From Anaerolineae bacterium (GTDB taxonomy: Bacteria > Chloroflexota > Anaerolineae > Aggregatilineales > Phototrophicaceae): 40,044 nt of DNA. The stretch lies in the NCBI GenBank assembly GCA_022843745.1, contig JALHNB010000059.1, positions 1 through 40,044 on the forward strand. Direction: 5' to 3'. The position numbers were made by a program, and so were the translations under genes. Position 1 is the first letter of the stretch, and every line of letters starts with the position of its first letter. Of this stretch, positions 9,624 through 17,567 are shown piece after piece. The notes beneath the pieces are model-generated. The model was not told the DNA's origin. It made no database searches and saw nothing but the letters and a program-made list of their open reading frames with translations.

Positions 9624-10938
9624 CTTCATCGACATGCCCGCCGATAAGCGCCACTTCGCTGATTTGTACGTCATACTGATGCCCGGAAGCATAGAACATG
9701 ATCCCAATAATTGACACCGGACGCTGATCCGGCGGAAAAAGTGCAAATAACGAGCCGCTGTCATAGGTATACCAGATGTCTTTGTTAATAAACTCATGTT
9801 CCTGAGCGCAGCTATCACACCGCAGTGGAGACTCTATTTGAGGATTGCTTTCCGCATAAAACCCGTGAAACCAGGTTTTCGCCTCGCCATTTTGGTCAAG
9901 GTAGTCGATTCGCAGCATCAGCGGGCATTCGCTGCCCGTAAAACCGCAGACGTTTAATGATTGATAATGGATGCGAAAGGTTGCCCGCAGTGCGAAATAG
10001 TTATAACTACTCTCAGCAAGATTTAAGCCCGGCTGAAAGGTCTGCAAACAGGATGTGCGTCCATGCGAGGTTGCCCCTTCATAACGTTCCAACCGCAGTG
10101 TCATCATGCCATCCATAAATTGTGAACGGTAGGAGCCTCTGGGGTTATCGGCGGTATCATTCGCGCAAACCCAGCCATCAAGTTCCGCGCCAATCGTCAC
10201 ATTTGGGTTCATCATGCGGAAATAGCTGTTCCTCAGCAGGTTGGAATAACCCGGCTTTAACACAGCCTGATTATCGCTCGTGTCCACAATCCCTTGGTTT
10301 TGCGGTGAGACAGCAATACCGTACTCCAGATTTGGCGGTATGAGAATCGCCTCCCCTTCGCGTGTCACAACGCGCACGCTTGTATCTGAAGTATCAATAC
10401 TATAACGTCCGCTGTTTTTCAGATTGACCAACGCACCTTGTCGGGATGTCAGCCGAACAGACACATCGCGCCCTAATCCTTCCGCAATCAAAATATCAAA
10501 CCTTCCAGAAATACGGGTCAGGTCAACCTCATAGCCCGTCGTACTCCAGTTGAAACGCGGACGTAAGGCACTTTGCAGCCTGAGCGATGAATTCTCTTTG
10601 AGGGTTATAAGCGCAATTAATTGATTATTGACACCTTCATCGGTAAAAGCGAGTATCGCCTGTGATTGAGCAACCGTGCGAATATCCGCATTGAACGATA
10701 GGCTCGTTGGCGCACCGACCAACTGCTCATTTGCCCCGGCGGAGCCACGCGCAACACTTAACGACGATCCCATCGGTATGGTCGATTGGAATAGAAAAAA
10801 GTTCACCCCAATGCCTGTAATTACACAAATGGCGCAAAAAATCGCAAAGGCGATTAACAAAACGCCCCATGCAAGTCGTTGAGGGTCGGTTCGCTGAGGA
10901 GCGTGATTTTTGGGAGGTGCGATAATCGTATTACTCAT
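9607..10938 (-). CDS. Membrane-anchored FecR-like protein of unknown function
   Basis: 443 residues from ATG 10938, preceded by GATGAGG; an ATG nine bases further upstream lacks a ribosome binding site. After a basic, Pro-containing N terminus there is one transmembrane helix (about 24-48), so most of the chain is outside. Residues 55-230 are beta-rich, with a segment VSVRLTSRQGALVNLKNSG and following strands that resemble the FecR domain seen in many Chloroflexota anchored proteins. The rest, rich in Cys, Tyr and Gly, probably forms a sandwich domain; CGFTGSECP and CDSCAQEH are likely disulfide pairs. No sigma factor is adjacent, so classical FecR signalling is not supported. The 3' end overlaps radC by 17 bases. 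Confidence 0.6.
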   Translation of the reverse strand: MSNTIIAPPKNHAPQRTDPQRLAWGVLLIAFAIFCAICVITGIGVNFFLFQSTIPMGSSLSVARGSAGANEQLVGAPTSLSFNADIRTVAQSQAILAFTDEGVNNQLIALITLKENSSLRLQSALRPRFNWSTTGYEVDLTRISGRFDILIAEGLGRDVSVRLTSRQGALVNLKNSGRYSIDTSDTSVRVVTREGEAILIPPNLEYGIAVSPQNQGIVDTSDNQAVLKPGYSNLLRNSYFRMMNPNVTIGAELDGWVCANDTADNPRGSYRSQFMDGMMTLRLERYEGATSHGRTSCLQTFQPGLNLAESSYNYFALRATFRIHYQSLNVCGFTGSECPLMLRIDYLDQNGEAKTWFHGFYAESNPQIESPLRCDSCAQEHEFINKDIWYTYDSGSLFALFPPDQRPVSIIGIMFYASGHQYDVQISEVALIGGHVDEVIQPG

Positions 10939-10972
10939 AAGCCTCATCCGTTAGGAATCGATTTCGGCAGGA

Positions 10973-10978
10973 ATTATA
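10973..10978 (-). promoter_or_regulatory. -10 box for the FecR-like gene
   Basis: A TATAAT on the minus strand lies 35 bases before ATG 10938, in the short divergent region shared with yebC. No clear -35. Confidence 0.4.
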
Positions 10979-11016
10979 ACACACGCTCCATACTCGACGG
11001 TTAGTTCGCAGTCAGG

Positions 11017-11022
11017 TATAAT
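11017..11022 (+). promoter_or_regulatory. -10 box for the yebC-ruvCA operon
   Basis: TATAAT within GGTATAATTTT, 44 bases before ATG 11066. A TCGAC-like element about 18 bases upstream is a poor -35. The same GGTAyAATTTT context recurs at 15545-15555. Confidence 0.5.
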
Positions 11023-11065
11023 TTTGATTAAAGATCATTATTCAGTTCATTATGGAGAGAACGCG

Positions 11066-11821
11066 ATGTCTGGACATAGTAAGTGGTCCACCATTAAGCG
11101 TAAAAAAGGTGTCGCCGATGCACAGCGCGGCAAAATTTTTACGCGCCTCGCACGCGATATTGCGATGGCGGCCCGCGAAGGTGGGAGTGGTGACGAGAAT
11201 GCCAATCCCCGGCTTAAATTGGCAGTTACCAAAGCGAAAGCCAACAATATGCCCAAAGATAATATCGAACGGGCAATCCAGCGCGGCATAGGTGGCGCTG
11301 GCGCAGATGATATGGCCGAAATCACTTATGAGGGCTATGGCACAGACGGTGTGGCGATCCTCGTCGATGTTTTGACCGACAACAAGAATCGCTCGCTGGC
11401 AGAAATTAAACATGCCTTCAGCCGAGGCGGTGGCAGCCTTGTATCTGCCGGTTCGGTGGCGTGGCAGTTTGAGCAAAAAGGCTACCTCAGCGTGAAGGGC
11501 GATGGTGTCGATTACGACGAAATATTCATGGTCGCTGCCGATGCCGGTGCCGATGATGTGGTAGAAGACGAAGGCACGATTTATGTCTATACCCCGCGTG
11601 AGCGCCTGGGGGCGGTAGAACAAGCGCTAACCGATGCCAAATATCAGGTTGAGGAAGCGGAACTCCGCTGGCAGGCCAAAAACGACACCGAACTTGACAC
11701 CGAAAAAGCGCTGCAAAATATGCGGCTCGTTGAGCGCTTGGAAGAATTAGACGATGTCCAGTCCGTAGCTTCGAACCTGCTCATCACCGACGATATTGCT
11801 GCCGCGTTCGAGACGGCCTGA
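11066..11821 (+). CDS. yebC: YebC/PmpR family protein (TACO1 homologue)
   Basis: 251 residues from ATG 11066; GGAGAGA at 11054-11060 sets the start, and the frame opens upstream at 11024 without a better site. The N terminus MSGHSKWSTIKRKKGVADA is diagnostic, followed by LARDIAMAAREGG, MPKDNIERAIQRG and YEGYGTDGVAILVD. Family members are described as transcriptional regulators (PmpR) and, more recently, as ribosome-associated factors that help translation of proline stretches. Placement before ruvC and ruvA is the classic arrangement in many bacteria. The stop TGA shares its last base with the ruvC ATG, so the two are translationally coupled. Confidence 0.95.
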   Translation: MSGHSKWSTIKRKKGVADAQRGKIFTRLARDIAMAAREGGSGDENANPRLKLAVTKAKANNMPKDNIERAIQRGIGGAGADDMAEITYEGYGTDGVAILVDVLTDNKNRSLAEIKHAFSRGGGSLVSAGSVAWQFEQKGYLSVKGDGVDYDEIFMVAADAGADDVVEDEGTIYVYTPRERLGAVEQALTDAKYQVEEAELRWQAKNDTELDTEKALQNMRLVERLEELDDVQSVASNLLITDDIAAAFETA

Positions 11822-12312
11822 TGCTCTCACTGGGTATCGACCCCGGAACAGCGACGATTGGTTTTGGCCTGGTGCATGAGCGCAATGATGGCTCACTCCA
11901 GGCTATACATTTTGGGGTGATTACGACAGCGCCCGGTGTGCCAATGTGGGAACGCTTAAAGCAGATTTACGATCAGGTCACGATGCTCGCAGTCGATTAC
12001 AAACCCGATCACGCCGGAGTTGAAGAGCTATTCTTCGCCCGTAATGTCACGACAGCGATTACCGTTGCACAAGGGCGAGGCGTAATCCTGTTGGCCTTAG
12101 CAAACGCGGGCATACCGATCACCGAGTACAAGCCTAATATGGTCAAACAATCGGTTTCCGGCTATGGAGGCGCAAAAAAGCCGCAAATGCAGGAAATGGT
12201 GCGTATGCTGCTTGGGCTGGATTCCATCCCCAAACCGGATGACGCTGCTGATGCTCTGGCGATTGCAATTACTGATCTACACGTCTCGCGTTATAACACG
12301 CTGCTGGAATAA
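11821..12312 (+). CDS. ruvC: Holliday junction resolvase RuvC
   Basis: RuvC cuts Holliday junctions symmetrically at the end of homologous recombination. The 163-residue protein has the RNase H-like fold with the four acidic residues in place: Asp7 (LGIDPGTATIGFG), Glu68 (GVEELFF), and Asp141/Asp144 (PDDAADALAIAI). The catalytic basic loop KQSVSGYGGAKK (109-120) is present. The ATG overlaps the yebC stop by one base. ruvA follows after 11 bases. ruvB is not in the window and must be elsewhere. Confidence 0.97.
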   Translation: MLSLGIDPGTATIGFGLVHERNDGSLQAIHFGVITTAPGVPMWERLKQIYDQVTMLAVDYKPDHAGVEELFFARNVTTAITVAQGRGVILLALANAGIPITEYKPNMVKQSVSGYGGAKKPQMQEMVRMLLGLDSIPKPDDAADALAIAITDLHVSRYNTLLE

Positions 12313-12323
12313 GGATACCTCAA

Positions 12324-12896
12324 ATGATTGCCAGCATTCAGGGAAAAGTTGCTTCTACTCATACCGATCATGTGGTCGTGGTCGTCGGTGGCATCGGCTA
12401 TAAAGTTTTTGTACCCTACTCGACTCGTGAGCGAATGGATTCGAGTGATGTTTTTCTGCACACGTTGATGATCGTCCGCGAAGATTCGATCACCCTATAT
12501 GGCTTCATGACCATTGCCGAGCGCGAAATTTTTGAAACCCTGCTCAAGGTTAATGGCGTTGGCCCCAAAATGGCGCTGGCGATTCTCAGTACAGTCAGCG
12601 TCGATCATCTGCGTAATGCCGTCTACAGCGAGCGTCATGAAATCCTGACCCGTGTTCCTGGGGTTGGCAACAAAACAGCGCAGAAAATTGTCTTCGAACT
12701 CAAGGGCAAGCTTGGCGGTGGTCTGGATACCGCGCCGGCTATGGCCTTTGATGATATCAATGCCGATGTCGTTGATGCGTTGGTCGGCCTCGGGTACAGT
12801 ATCGTGGAGGCACAGACTGCCGTGCAATCATTACCCATTGATGCGCCAAAAGTCGTCGAGGATCGCATCCGTTTGGCGTTGCAATATTTTACATAG
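12324..12896 (+). CDS. ruvA: Holliday junction branch migration protein RuvA
   Basis: RuvA tetramers bind the four-way junction and load the RuvB motor. 190 residues, standard length. Domain I is the OB fold (MIASIQGKVASTHTDHVVV to about 65), domain II holds two helix-hairpin-helix motifs (LLKVNGVGPKMALAIL and LTRVPGVGNKTAQKIV), and domain III (about 145-190, ending in DRIRLALQYFT) is the RuvB-contacting three-helix module. AAGGAT lies just before ATG 12324. It is cotranscribed with ruvC and a downstream PqqD-like gene. Confidence 0.97.
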   Translation: MIASIQGKVASTHTDHVVVVVGGIGYKVFVPYSTRERMDSSDVFLHTLMIVREDSITLYGFMTIAEREIFETLLKVNGVGPKMALAILSTVSVDHLRNAVYSERHEILTRVPGVGNKTAQKIVFELKGKLGGGLDTAPAMAFDDINADVVDALVGLGYSIVEAQTAVQSLPIDAPKVVEDRIRLALQYFT

Positions 12897-12909
12897 ACGG
12901 TAAAGACTG

Positions 12910-13284
12910 ATGACTGCTACCCTGGATCAATTTCCGCAGCGTGATGGACTCTACCAGATTTTGCCTGAAGGGGTTGCTGTCCAGAATCGTTATCAAAATC
13001 AGGTGATTATGCTGGATTCTTTGAGCAGTGAAATCTGGCTGCGTGCGGACGGTAAAACATCCCTGCGTGAAATCGCCTGTGATATGGCTGGCATCAGCGG
13101 TCTGCCAATGAATGCTATGCTGCGCACTATATCCATTCTGGCTGTCATTCTCAACAGTGAAGGTGTGTTATTTCCTTGTAAGCAGGCTGCTTCCCTTCCC
13201 TATCACCTGACATTGCCCCAGGAAGACCAGGACACTGACCAGATGCGTGAAAGTCTGGTTGCGGCGGGCTGGTTAGATCAATAA
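12910..13284 (+). CDS. PqqD-like peptide-chaperone domain protein
   Basis: 124 residues starting 13 bases after the ruvA stop. The core (about 20-100) has the PqqD pattern: a strand-rich start with NRYQNQVIMLDSLSSEIW, then DGKTSLREIACDMA and a helical stretch. PqqD and related RiPP recognition elements bind leader peptides for radical-SAM or other maturases, and are also found as free-standing domains in many genomes. No maturase, precursor peptide or transporter for a RiPP is adjacent, so a role here is not evident; it may be a passenger of the ruv operon. The last codons lie in a 31-bp tandem repeat. Confidence 0.6.
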   Translation: MTATLDQFPQRDGLYQILPEGVAVQNRYQNQVIMLDSLSSEIWLRADGKTSLREIACDMAGISGLPMNAMLRTISILAVILNSEGVLFPCKQAASLPYHLTLPQEDQDTDQMRESLVAAGWLDQ

Positions 13285-13338
13285 ATTGGTTACATTGGGC
13301 TGGTTAGATCAAAAATTGGTCGCATCAGACTGGTTATA
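13266..13338 (+). repeat. Imperfect tandem repeat across the pqqD-like stop codon and thyX upstream region
   Basis: A unit beginning GGGCTGGTTAGATCA starts at 13266 and again at 13297 (31-base period), with a shortened, diverged third copy from about 13327 (ACTGGTTA). Both full copies continue into an AAATTGGT block. The first copy encodes the last residues AGWLDQ of the PqqD-like protein. The third copy contributes GGTTATAAAAT, a possible thyX -10 (13335-13340). Confidence 0.75.
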
Positions 13339-13355
13339 AAATCGAGTTTAAATCC

Positions 13356-14072
13356 ATGATAGAAATCCCCAAAAGAGTTGACATTCTCGACAAAGGCTTT
13401 ATCGAGCTTATCGACCTGCTTCCTCATCCCCAAACGGGCATCTCCGGCGATCTTGCGATTGTCAACGCTGCTCGCGTGTCCTTTCTGGGCGAAAGCAAAG
13501 GTGAACAAGCTGATAAAAAGCTGTTATTCTATTTACTGCGGAATCGCCATACCTCGCCGTTCGAGATGGTCGAGTTTAAATTTCGCTGCCGAGCACCATT
13601 AGTAACCTACTGGCAGTGGGTGCGGCATCGTATGTGGTCAGCCAATGCCCAAAGTGGACGTTATACGCCATTCGAGGAAAATGATTTTTATGTGCCTTCT
13701 GTCTGGCGTAAACAGGCAAAAAGCAACAAGCAGGCCAGTGAGGGCGAACTGGAAGCTGAACCGAACACTATTCTGACCGAGAAATTGATTAAGCACTATG
13801 AAGAAGGCTTCAAACTTTACCAGGAAGCCCTTACTGCTGGAGTCTCGAAAGAGATGGCACGGCTGTTTCTACCGGGCTTCAGCGTGTACTACACCTGGGT
13901 TTTGAAAGTTGATGCTCATAACCTGATGCGTTTCCTGCATCTTCGCATGGCCTCCGACGCGCAATACGAAATTCGCGTTTATGCCGAAGCCATCTACGAG
14001 CATTTTTTCAAGCCCGCCCTGCCCTGGACAGCGGAAGCTTTTGAGCAGTACGTTCTCAAATCCAACGAATAA
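13356..14072 (+). CDS. thyX: FAD-dependent thymidylate synthase ThyX
   Basis: ThyX methylates dUMP to dTMP using methylenetetrahydrofolate, FAD and NADPH, replacing ThyA. 238 residues; the signature RHRxxSxNxxSxR is present as RHRMWSANAQSGR (90-102). Also seen are FLGESKGEQADKKLLFYL, HTSPFEMVEFKFRCRAP, and the C-terminal LRMASDAQYEIRVYAEAI with the substrate-binding Arg. No ThyA is in the window. The upstream region holds a tandem repeat that supplies a TATAAA. A strong palindrome follows the stop. Confidence 0.97.
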   Translation: MIEIPKRVDILDKGFIELIDLLPHPQTGISGDLAIVNAARVSFLGESKGEQADKKLLFYLLRNRHTSPFEMVEFKFRCRAPLVTYWQWVRHRMWSANAQSGRYTPFEENDFYVPSVWRKQAKSNKQASEGELEAEPNTILTEKLIKHYEEGFKLYQEALTAGVSKEMARLFLPGFSVYYTWVLKVDAHNLMRFLHLRMASDAQYEIRVYAEAIYEHFFKPALPWTAEAFEQYVLKSNE

Positions 14073-14079
14073 ACAAAGC

Positions 14080-14103
14080 GGGACACGGCACTTGTCGTGT
14101 CCC
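14080..14103. terminator. Palindrome between convergent thyX and lipoprotein genes
   Basis: GGGACACG (14080-14087), loop of 8 bases, CGTGTCCC (14096-14103). It lies 8 bases after the thyX stop and 25 bases from the lipoprotein stop. There is no T-run on either strand, so it may be a dispersed repeat or a bidirectional mRNA-end hairpin more than a classical terminator. Confidence 0.55.
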
Positions 14104-14127
14104 CCCAATTTACCGATTTCTATTGAA

Positions 14128-14670
14128 TTATCCTGGGAATAATTCTGCTCCCCGCCCCAGACACATCTGCTGACCGATATTATCAATCGGATAGGCTTCC
14201 CACCCGTATAATTTTCCGGCCTCAAACAACGTAGCTTCGAAAGTGAAGTTCGTGTCTGCCGTGTAATCGACATAAACGGATGCACCAGTCTGGTCAACCA
14301 GCGTAATACTGTATTGCGCCGCGCCCGCAACGGGTGTCCAGAAAACCTGCGCGGGCTGCCCCAGCGTGAATGTCCGTTTATTGAGCGCACGATCTTCGCC
14401 AAATGTGGTGCATACTTCGAGTGCCGTTGCTGGTGGGATAGGCGTATTTACAACCTGTGTAGCGACAGACTCGATGGCGGTGGGTGTGACTTCCTGCTCC
14501 GGTGTCCATGTCGGCGGCAGAGTCGCGCGTTTAATTTCTGTGGCCGTTGGCAACGGGGTGATGATCTCTGGTGTTGGGCTAGGTGGAAGTGTCGGCTGAA
14601 CACCCTGCGCTGGCGCACATGCTGCCAACGAAATACACGCCAGTAAAAAAATAATCAAATAGCGCTGCAT
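14128..14670 (-). CDS. Secreted lipoprotein with Pro/Thr-rich linker
   Basis: 180 residues. The signal peptide has a lipobox ending in SLAAC, with Cys18 as the predicted lipidated residue. Residues about 25-80 are a Pro/Thr-rich stalk (PTLPPSPTPE, PPTWTPEQE), and about 85-180 form a small beta domain with FTLGQPAQVFWTPV and three-strand pattern resembling an Ig or fibronectin-like fold; two cysteines may pair. AAAGGGG precedes the ATG. It is last in a minus-strand group after the truncated globin and a small membrane protein, 16 bases downstream of the latter. Function unknown; a surface-anchored binding protein is an inference. Confidence 0.75.
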   Translation of the reverse strand: MQRYLIIFLLACISLAACAPAQGVQPTLPPSPTPEIITPLPTATEIKRATLPPTWTPEQEVTPTAIESVATQVVNTPIPPATALEVCTTFGEDRALNKRTFTLGQPAQVFWTPVAGAAQYSITLVDQTGASVYVDYTADTNFTFEATLFEAGKLYGWEAYPIDNIGQQMCLGRGAELFPG

Positions 14671-14686
14671 ACATACCCCTTTGAGA

Positions 14687-15076
14687 TTAATTTGCTACAA
14701 AGTTGAGAATCGTTACCCCACGCACAACCAGGATAGCGACTACCGCGAATGCCATCAAACCGAGAGCAATGTACCACAAAACAAATAACCGAGCCTGTGG
14801 TTTTTCTCCCACTGTGCCGATCAGAAATCGCCAGCCCAGCACGTACATCGCCAGCCCAAAGGCCGCCGATACCAGCGAAGGCACGATAACCGTTTCTGGG
14901 TTAAAGAACGACTCCATATAAATCATATCAATCATGGGGCTGAGAGCAAGCGTTACACACAGCGCAAACACAATTGCAATGACAATACGAATGATTCGCG
15001 GCAGGCTCAATATCCAATCAATCACACGATTTATGAGTGAAATCTCAGCTTTCTTCAGGTTTGGTTTGCTGCTCAT
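14687..15076 (-). CDS. Small membrane protein, three predicted helices
   Basis: 129 residues from ATG 15076 (MSSKPNLKKAEISL). The longer open frame up to 15178 lies inside the globin gene and is not credible. Hydrophobic segments are at about 25-45, 55-80 and 95-120. No family was recognised. The first 32 bases overlap the end of the globin gene, implying translational coupling, and the lipoprotein gene follows after 16 bases. Confidence 0.65.
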   Translation of the reverse strand: MSSKPNLKKAEISLINRVIDWILSLPRIIRIVIAIVFALCVTLALSPMIDMIYMESFFNPETVIVPSLVSAAFGLAMYVLGWRFLIGTVGEKPQARLFVLWYIALGLMAFAVVAILVVRGVTILNFVAN

Positions 15077-15470
15077 CGATGTTCTCCGATGGAAAAAGAT
15101 TAACCATAAACGTGGAACCGCGCTCAAAATAATCACGCATCGCGCTGCGGGCAGGCTCGTCAATGCCAACCTCGTCAATGGATTCCAGCATGTGATTCAG
15201 CCAATGATCGCGTGCAGTCTGGTTAATTGGGAACGGCATGTGGCGCATCCGCAGCCGGGGATGTCCTCTTTCCTGGGCATAACGGGTTGGCCCGCCGAAA
15301 AACTGTGTCAGAAACAAAAACTGCCACTGTTTGCCCGGCTCAAGATCATCTGGGAACATCGGGCGCAACACAGGATCAGCCTGGACTTTGTCATAAAACA
15401 GATCGACTAAGCGGCGAAATATGGGATCGCCCCCCACCATATCGTAAACGCTTATCTCAGAATCACTCAT
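15045..15470 (-). CDS. Truncated haemoglobin, group II (TrHbO-like)
   Basis: 141 residues with the 2-on-2 globin pattern. The N-terminal helix carries Phe-Tyr at the B10 region (LVDLFYDKV). The diagnostic block is HPRLRMRHMPFPI, with the proximal His in RMRH, followed by DHWLNHM carrying the group II tryptophan (G8). These proteins bind O2, NO or peroxide and are linked to oxidative or nitrosative stress defence. A hydrophilic tail (EQQTKPEES) ends the chain. The ribosome binding site GAGGTG lies 4 bases before the ATG. It heads a three-gene minus-strand group. Confidence 0.9.
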   Translation of the reverse strand: MSDSEISVYDMVGGDPIFRRLVDLFYDKVQADPVLRPMFPDDLEPGKQWQFLFLTQFFGGPTRYAQERGHPRLRMRHMPFPINQTARDHWLNHMLESIDEVGIDEPARSAMRDYFERGSTFMVNLFPSENIDEQQTKPEES

Positions 15471-15488
15471 GAGTCACCTCTAGTGTTT

Positions 15489-15494
15489 ATCATA
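15489..15494 (-). promoter_or_regulatory. -10-like element for the globin operon
   Basis: TATGAT on the minus strand, about 19 bases before the ATG at 15470. It is divergent from the PstS-like promoter and lacks a clear -35. Confidence 0.35.
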
Positions 15495-15524
15495 TCGCCG
15501 TTATGCCATCCAGAAAAGTGTGGC

Positions 15525-15552
15525 TGGACAATTAACCGCATAAAGGTACAAT
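15525..15552 (+). promoter_or_regulatory. Promoter of the tandem PstS-like gene
   Basis: TGGACA (15525-15530), a 16-base spacer and TACAAT (15547-15552), the latter in GGTACAATTTT. The ribosome binding site AAGGAG is at 15592-15597. Confidence 0.6.
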
Positions 15553-15603
15553 TTTCCCGGCGAACGAACTTTAAACGTCACGCACTGTTGTAAGGAGCAA
15601 AGT

Positions 15604-17526
15604 ATGAAGTTATTTGCGCGCTGTGGGGGGATTCTGATCCTGCTTGCGCTGATTATTAGTCCATCACTCGCACAGGATGATTCGACAATTACAGTTGTCG
15701 GTTCTGGCATTGTACAGCCGCTTTTCCAGGCACTGGCTGATGCCGACGCATCCGCAGCAAGTTTGAATATGAATATCACTGGCACCAGCAGCGGATTCAC
15801 ACAGTTTTGCGCCGGGGAAGCGGACATCACAACCGCAACGCGCACACTTACTGCTGAAGAAAGTGCCAATTGCAACACGAATAACCAGACTTATTTTGAA
15901 ATCCTGATTGGGCAGGACATCGCTGCTTTTGTCGCAAACCCGGCGGCTGATTTCGCACAATGTCTGACCAGCGCCCAATTGAACTCGATTTTCGCACCCA
16001 GCGCAGAAGGCCAAACCACCAACTGGCAGCAAATTTTCCCCGAAGCGCCGGATACACCGCTAACGACACTGCTTCCGCCGGAAAACACGTCTACCTATGC
16101 CATTCTCGATCAGGTCATTGAAGGTGATGGGATTCGCGGAGATGCTTCTGTCACAGCGGATAGCGCCGATTTACTCACGACTGTGAGCGAGACTCCTGGC
16201 GCAATCGGAGTCGTGCGCCTCTCCGATGCTCTATCCACCGATCAATCAGTCATCGTTCTCGATTTGAACGCAGCCGAAGTCGATGGATGCCAATCACCGA
16301 CACCTGAAAATGTCGAAGACAGTCTCTACCCTGCTGCAAATCGCTTACTGCTCTACATCAACACCAATAGCCTGAGTAAGCCCGGCGTAGCCGACTTGCT
16401 CGATTATTTGACCAGTGACGAGTCTGCACAGGTTGTCACCGATCAGGGATTCGTCGCGCCGACGAGTACCGCCTATCAGAAAAACCGCGACACATTGCAG
16501 GCCGCCATCTCCGGCGAACCCATCATCCAGGCGCAAAGCGAGTACACAGTTCCCGTCGGTGTGGCTGGTACCGTCAATATCGGTGGCGCAGCGAACGGTT
16601 TTAACTTCATCAAAACCGCATCGGATACATTCACCGCGACCAACACCGCCATTACCGTAACAACCAAAATTGATGGTGAACCGGCTGGTTTCCGCCGCCT
16701 CTGCAACGGCGAAACCGACATCACGACTGCCTATCGCGACTTCACAGAAGAGGAAGCAGGCAACTGTGCCGCCAACAACATCACCACAATCTCCGTGAGT
16801 TTGGGCAGCCAATCTGTTGTACTGGTTGCCAATAGCGCGAATGATTATCTCTCCTGCCTGACAACCGATCAGATTGCAACGACATGGCGTGCTGAATCTG
16901 CCGACACCGTTGACAGCTGGAATCAGGTCAACGCAGATTTCCCCGAAACACCGATCATGTTATTCGCGCCGGAGAACGGCAGCTCAGACACCGATTTAAT
17001 GCTGCTTGAGGCATCGGGCAGCAATCTCATCAGTCGCGTTGACACAGCCGAGAGCAATGCCGATCCTCTCTACCGCGCGGCAGCGACGGCGAATGTTGAT
17101 GGTGGCCTGACGGTGATGAGTTGGCAGGATTATCAGAATGTTCTGGGCAATAACCAGGCCAATATTCAACTGGTTGCTGTAGACAGCGGCAGTGGTTGTG
17201 TTGCGCCCGATGAGAACTCGATTGTTGATGGCACCTATCCGCTGACACGCTCTGGTCAACTGCTTATCAACAAAGTCTCATTGGCACGGCCCGAAGTTCA
17301 GGCATTTGTGTGGTATCTGATGAGCAACGAAAATTTCCCGAACCTGGAATCGAACGGATTTCTCGGTGTAGGTTTTGGTGATCTCGTGGATATTCGTGCA
17401 AATCTCCAGCAAGCATTTAGCGAGGCTGAGGTCGAAATAATCCAGCGTGCCGCTGAAGCGACACCAGAGGCAACTGTCGAGGCGACTTCGGAAGCAACAG
17501 CCGAAGCGACTGAAGCCGCAGAATAA
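15604..17526 (+). CDS. Secreted protein with two fused PstS-like substrate-binding domains
   Basis: 640 residues. A signal peptide (1-23, ending SLAQDD) is followed by two homologous PstS/PBP-like domains, about 28-300 and 305-605. The paired motifs are SGFTQFCAGEADITTATR in the first and GFRRLCNGETDITTAYR in the second, each followed by a Glu-rich EE..NC segment and later a strand with LLLYIN or LLINKVSLARPEV. The tail is a low-complexity stretch of Ala-Thr-Glu (620-640). PstS-like domains bind oxyanions, but the usual phosphate-contact residues were not verified. No permease or ATPase genes adjoin, so an independent secreted sensor or scavenger is possible. The neighbouring pheA-asd genes are unrelated. 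Confidence 0.7.
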   Translation: MKLFARCGGILILLALIISPSLAQDDSTITVVGSGIVQPLFQALADADASAASLNMNITGTSSGFTQFCAGEADITTATRTLTAEESANCNTNNQTYFEILIGQDIAAFVANPAADFAQCLTSAQLNSIFAPSAEGQTTNWQQIFPEAPDTPLTTLLPPENTSTYAILDQVIEGDGIRGDASVTADSADLLTTVSETPGAIGVVRLSDALSTDQSVIVLDLNAAEVDGCQSPTPENVEDSLYPAANRLLLYINTNSLSKPGVADLLDYLTSDESAQVVTDQGFVAPTSTAYQKNRDTLQAAISGEPIIQAQSEYTVPVGVAGTVNIGGAANGFNFIKTASDTFTATNTAITVTTKIDGEPAGFRRLCNGETDITTAYRDFTEEEAGNCAANNITTISVSLGSQSVVLVANSANDYLSCLTTDQIATTWRAESADTVDSWNQVNADFPETPIMLFAPENGSSDTDLMLLEASGSNLISRVDTAESNADPLYRAAATANVDGGLTVMSWQDYQNVLGNNQANIQLVAVDSGSGCVAPDENSIVDGTYPLTRSGQLLINKVSLARPEVQAFVWYLMSNENFPNLESNGFLGVGFGDLVDIRANLQQAFSEAEVEIIQRAAEATPEATVEATSEATAEATEAAE

Positions 17527-17536
17527 ACCATTGTAG

Positions 17537-17560
17537 GGGCGCACAGCCGTGCGCCCTTTT
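17537..17560 (+). terminator. Intrinsic terminator of the PstS-like gene
   Basis: Stem GGGCGCAC (17537-17544) with GTGCGCCC (17549-17556), tetraloop AGCC and T-run TTTT. On the minus strand there is no T-run, so asd is not clearly terminated by it. Confidence 0.85.
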
Positions 17561-17567
17561 AATTGGC

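Noticed and set aside
15077-15178. N-terminal extension of the small membrane protein
   Set aside because: It would lie entirely within the globin coding region and has no start signal; ATG 15076 opens a plausible protein.
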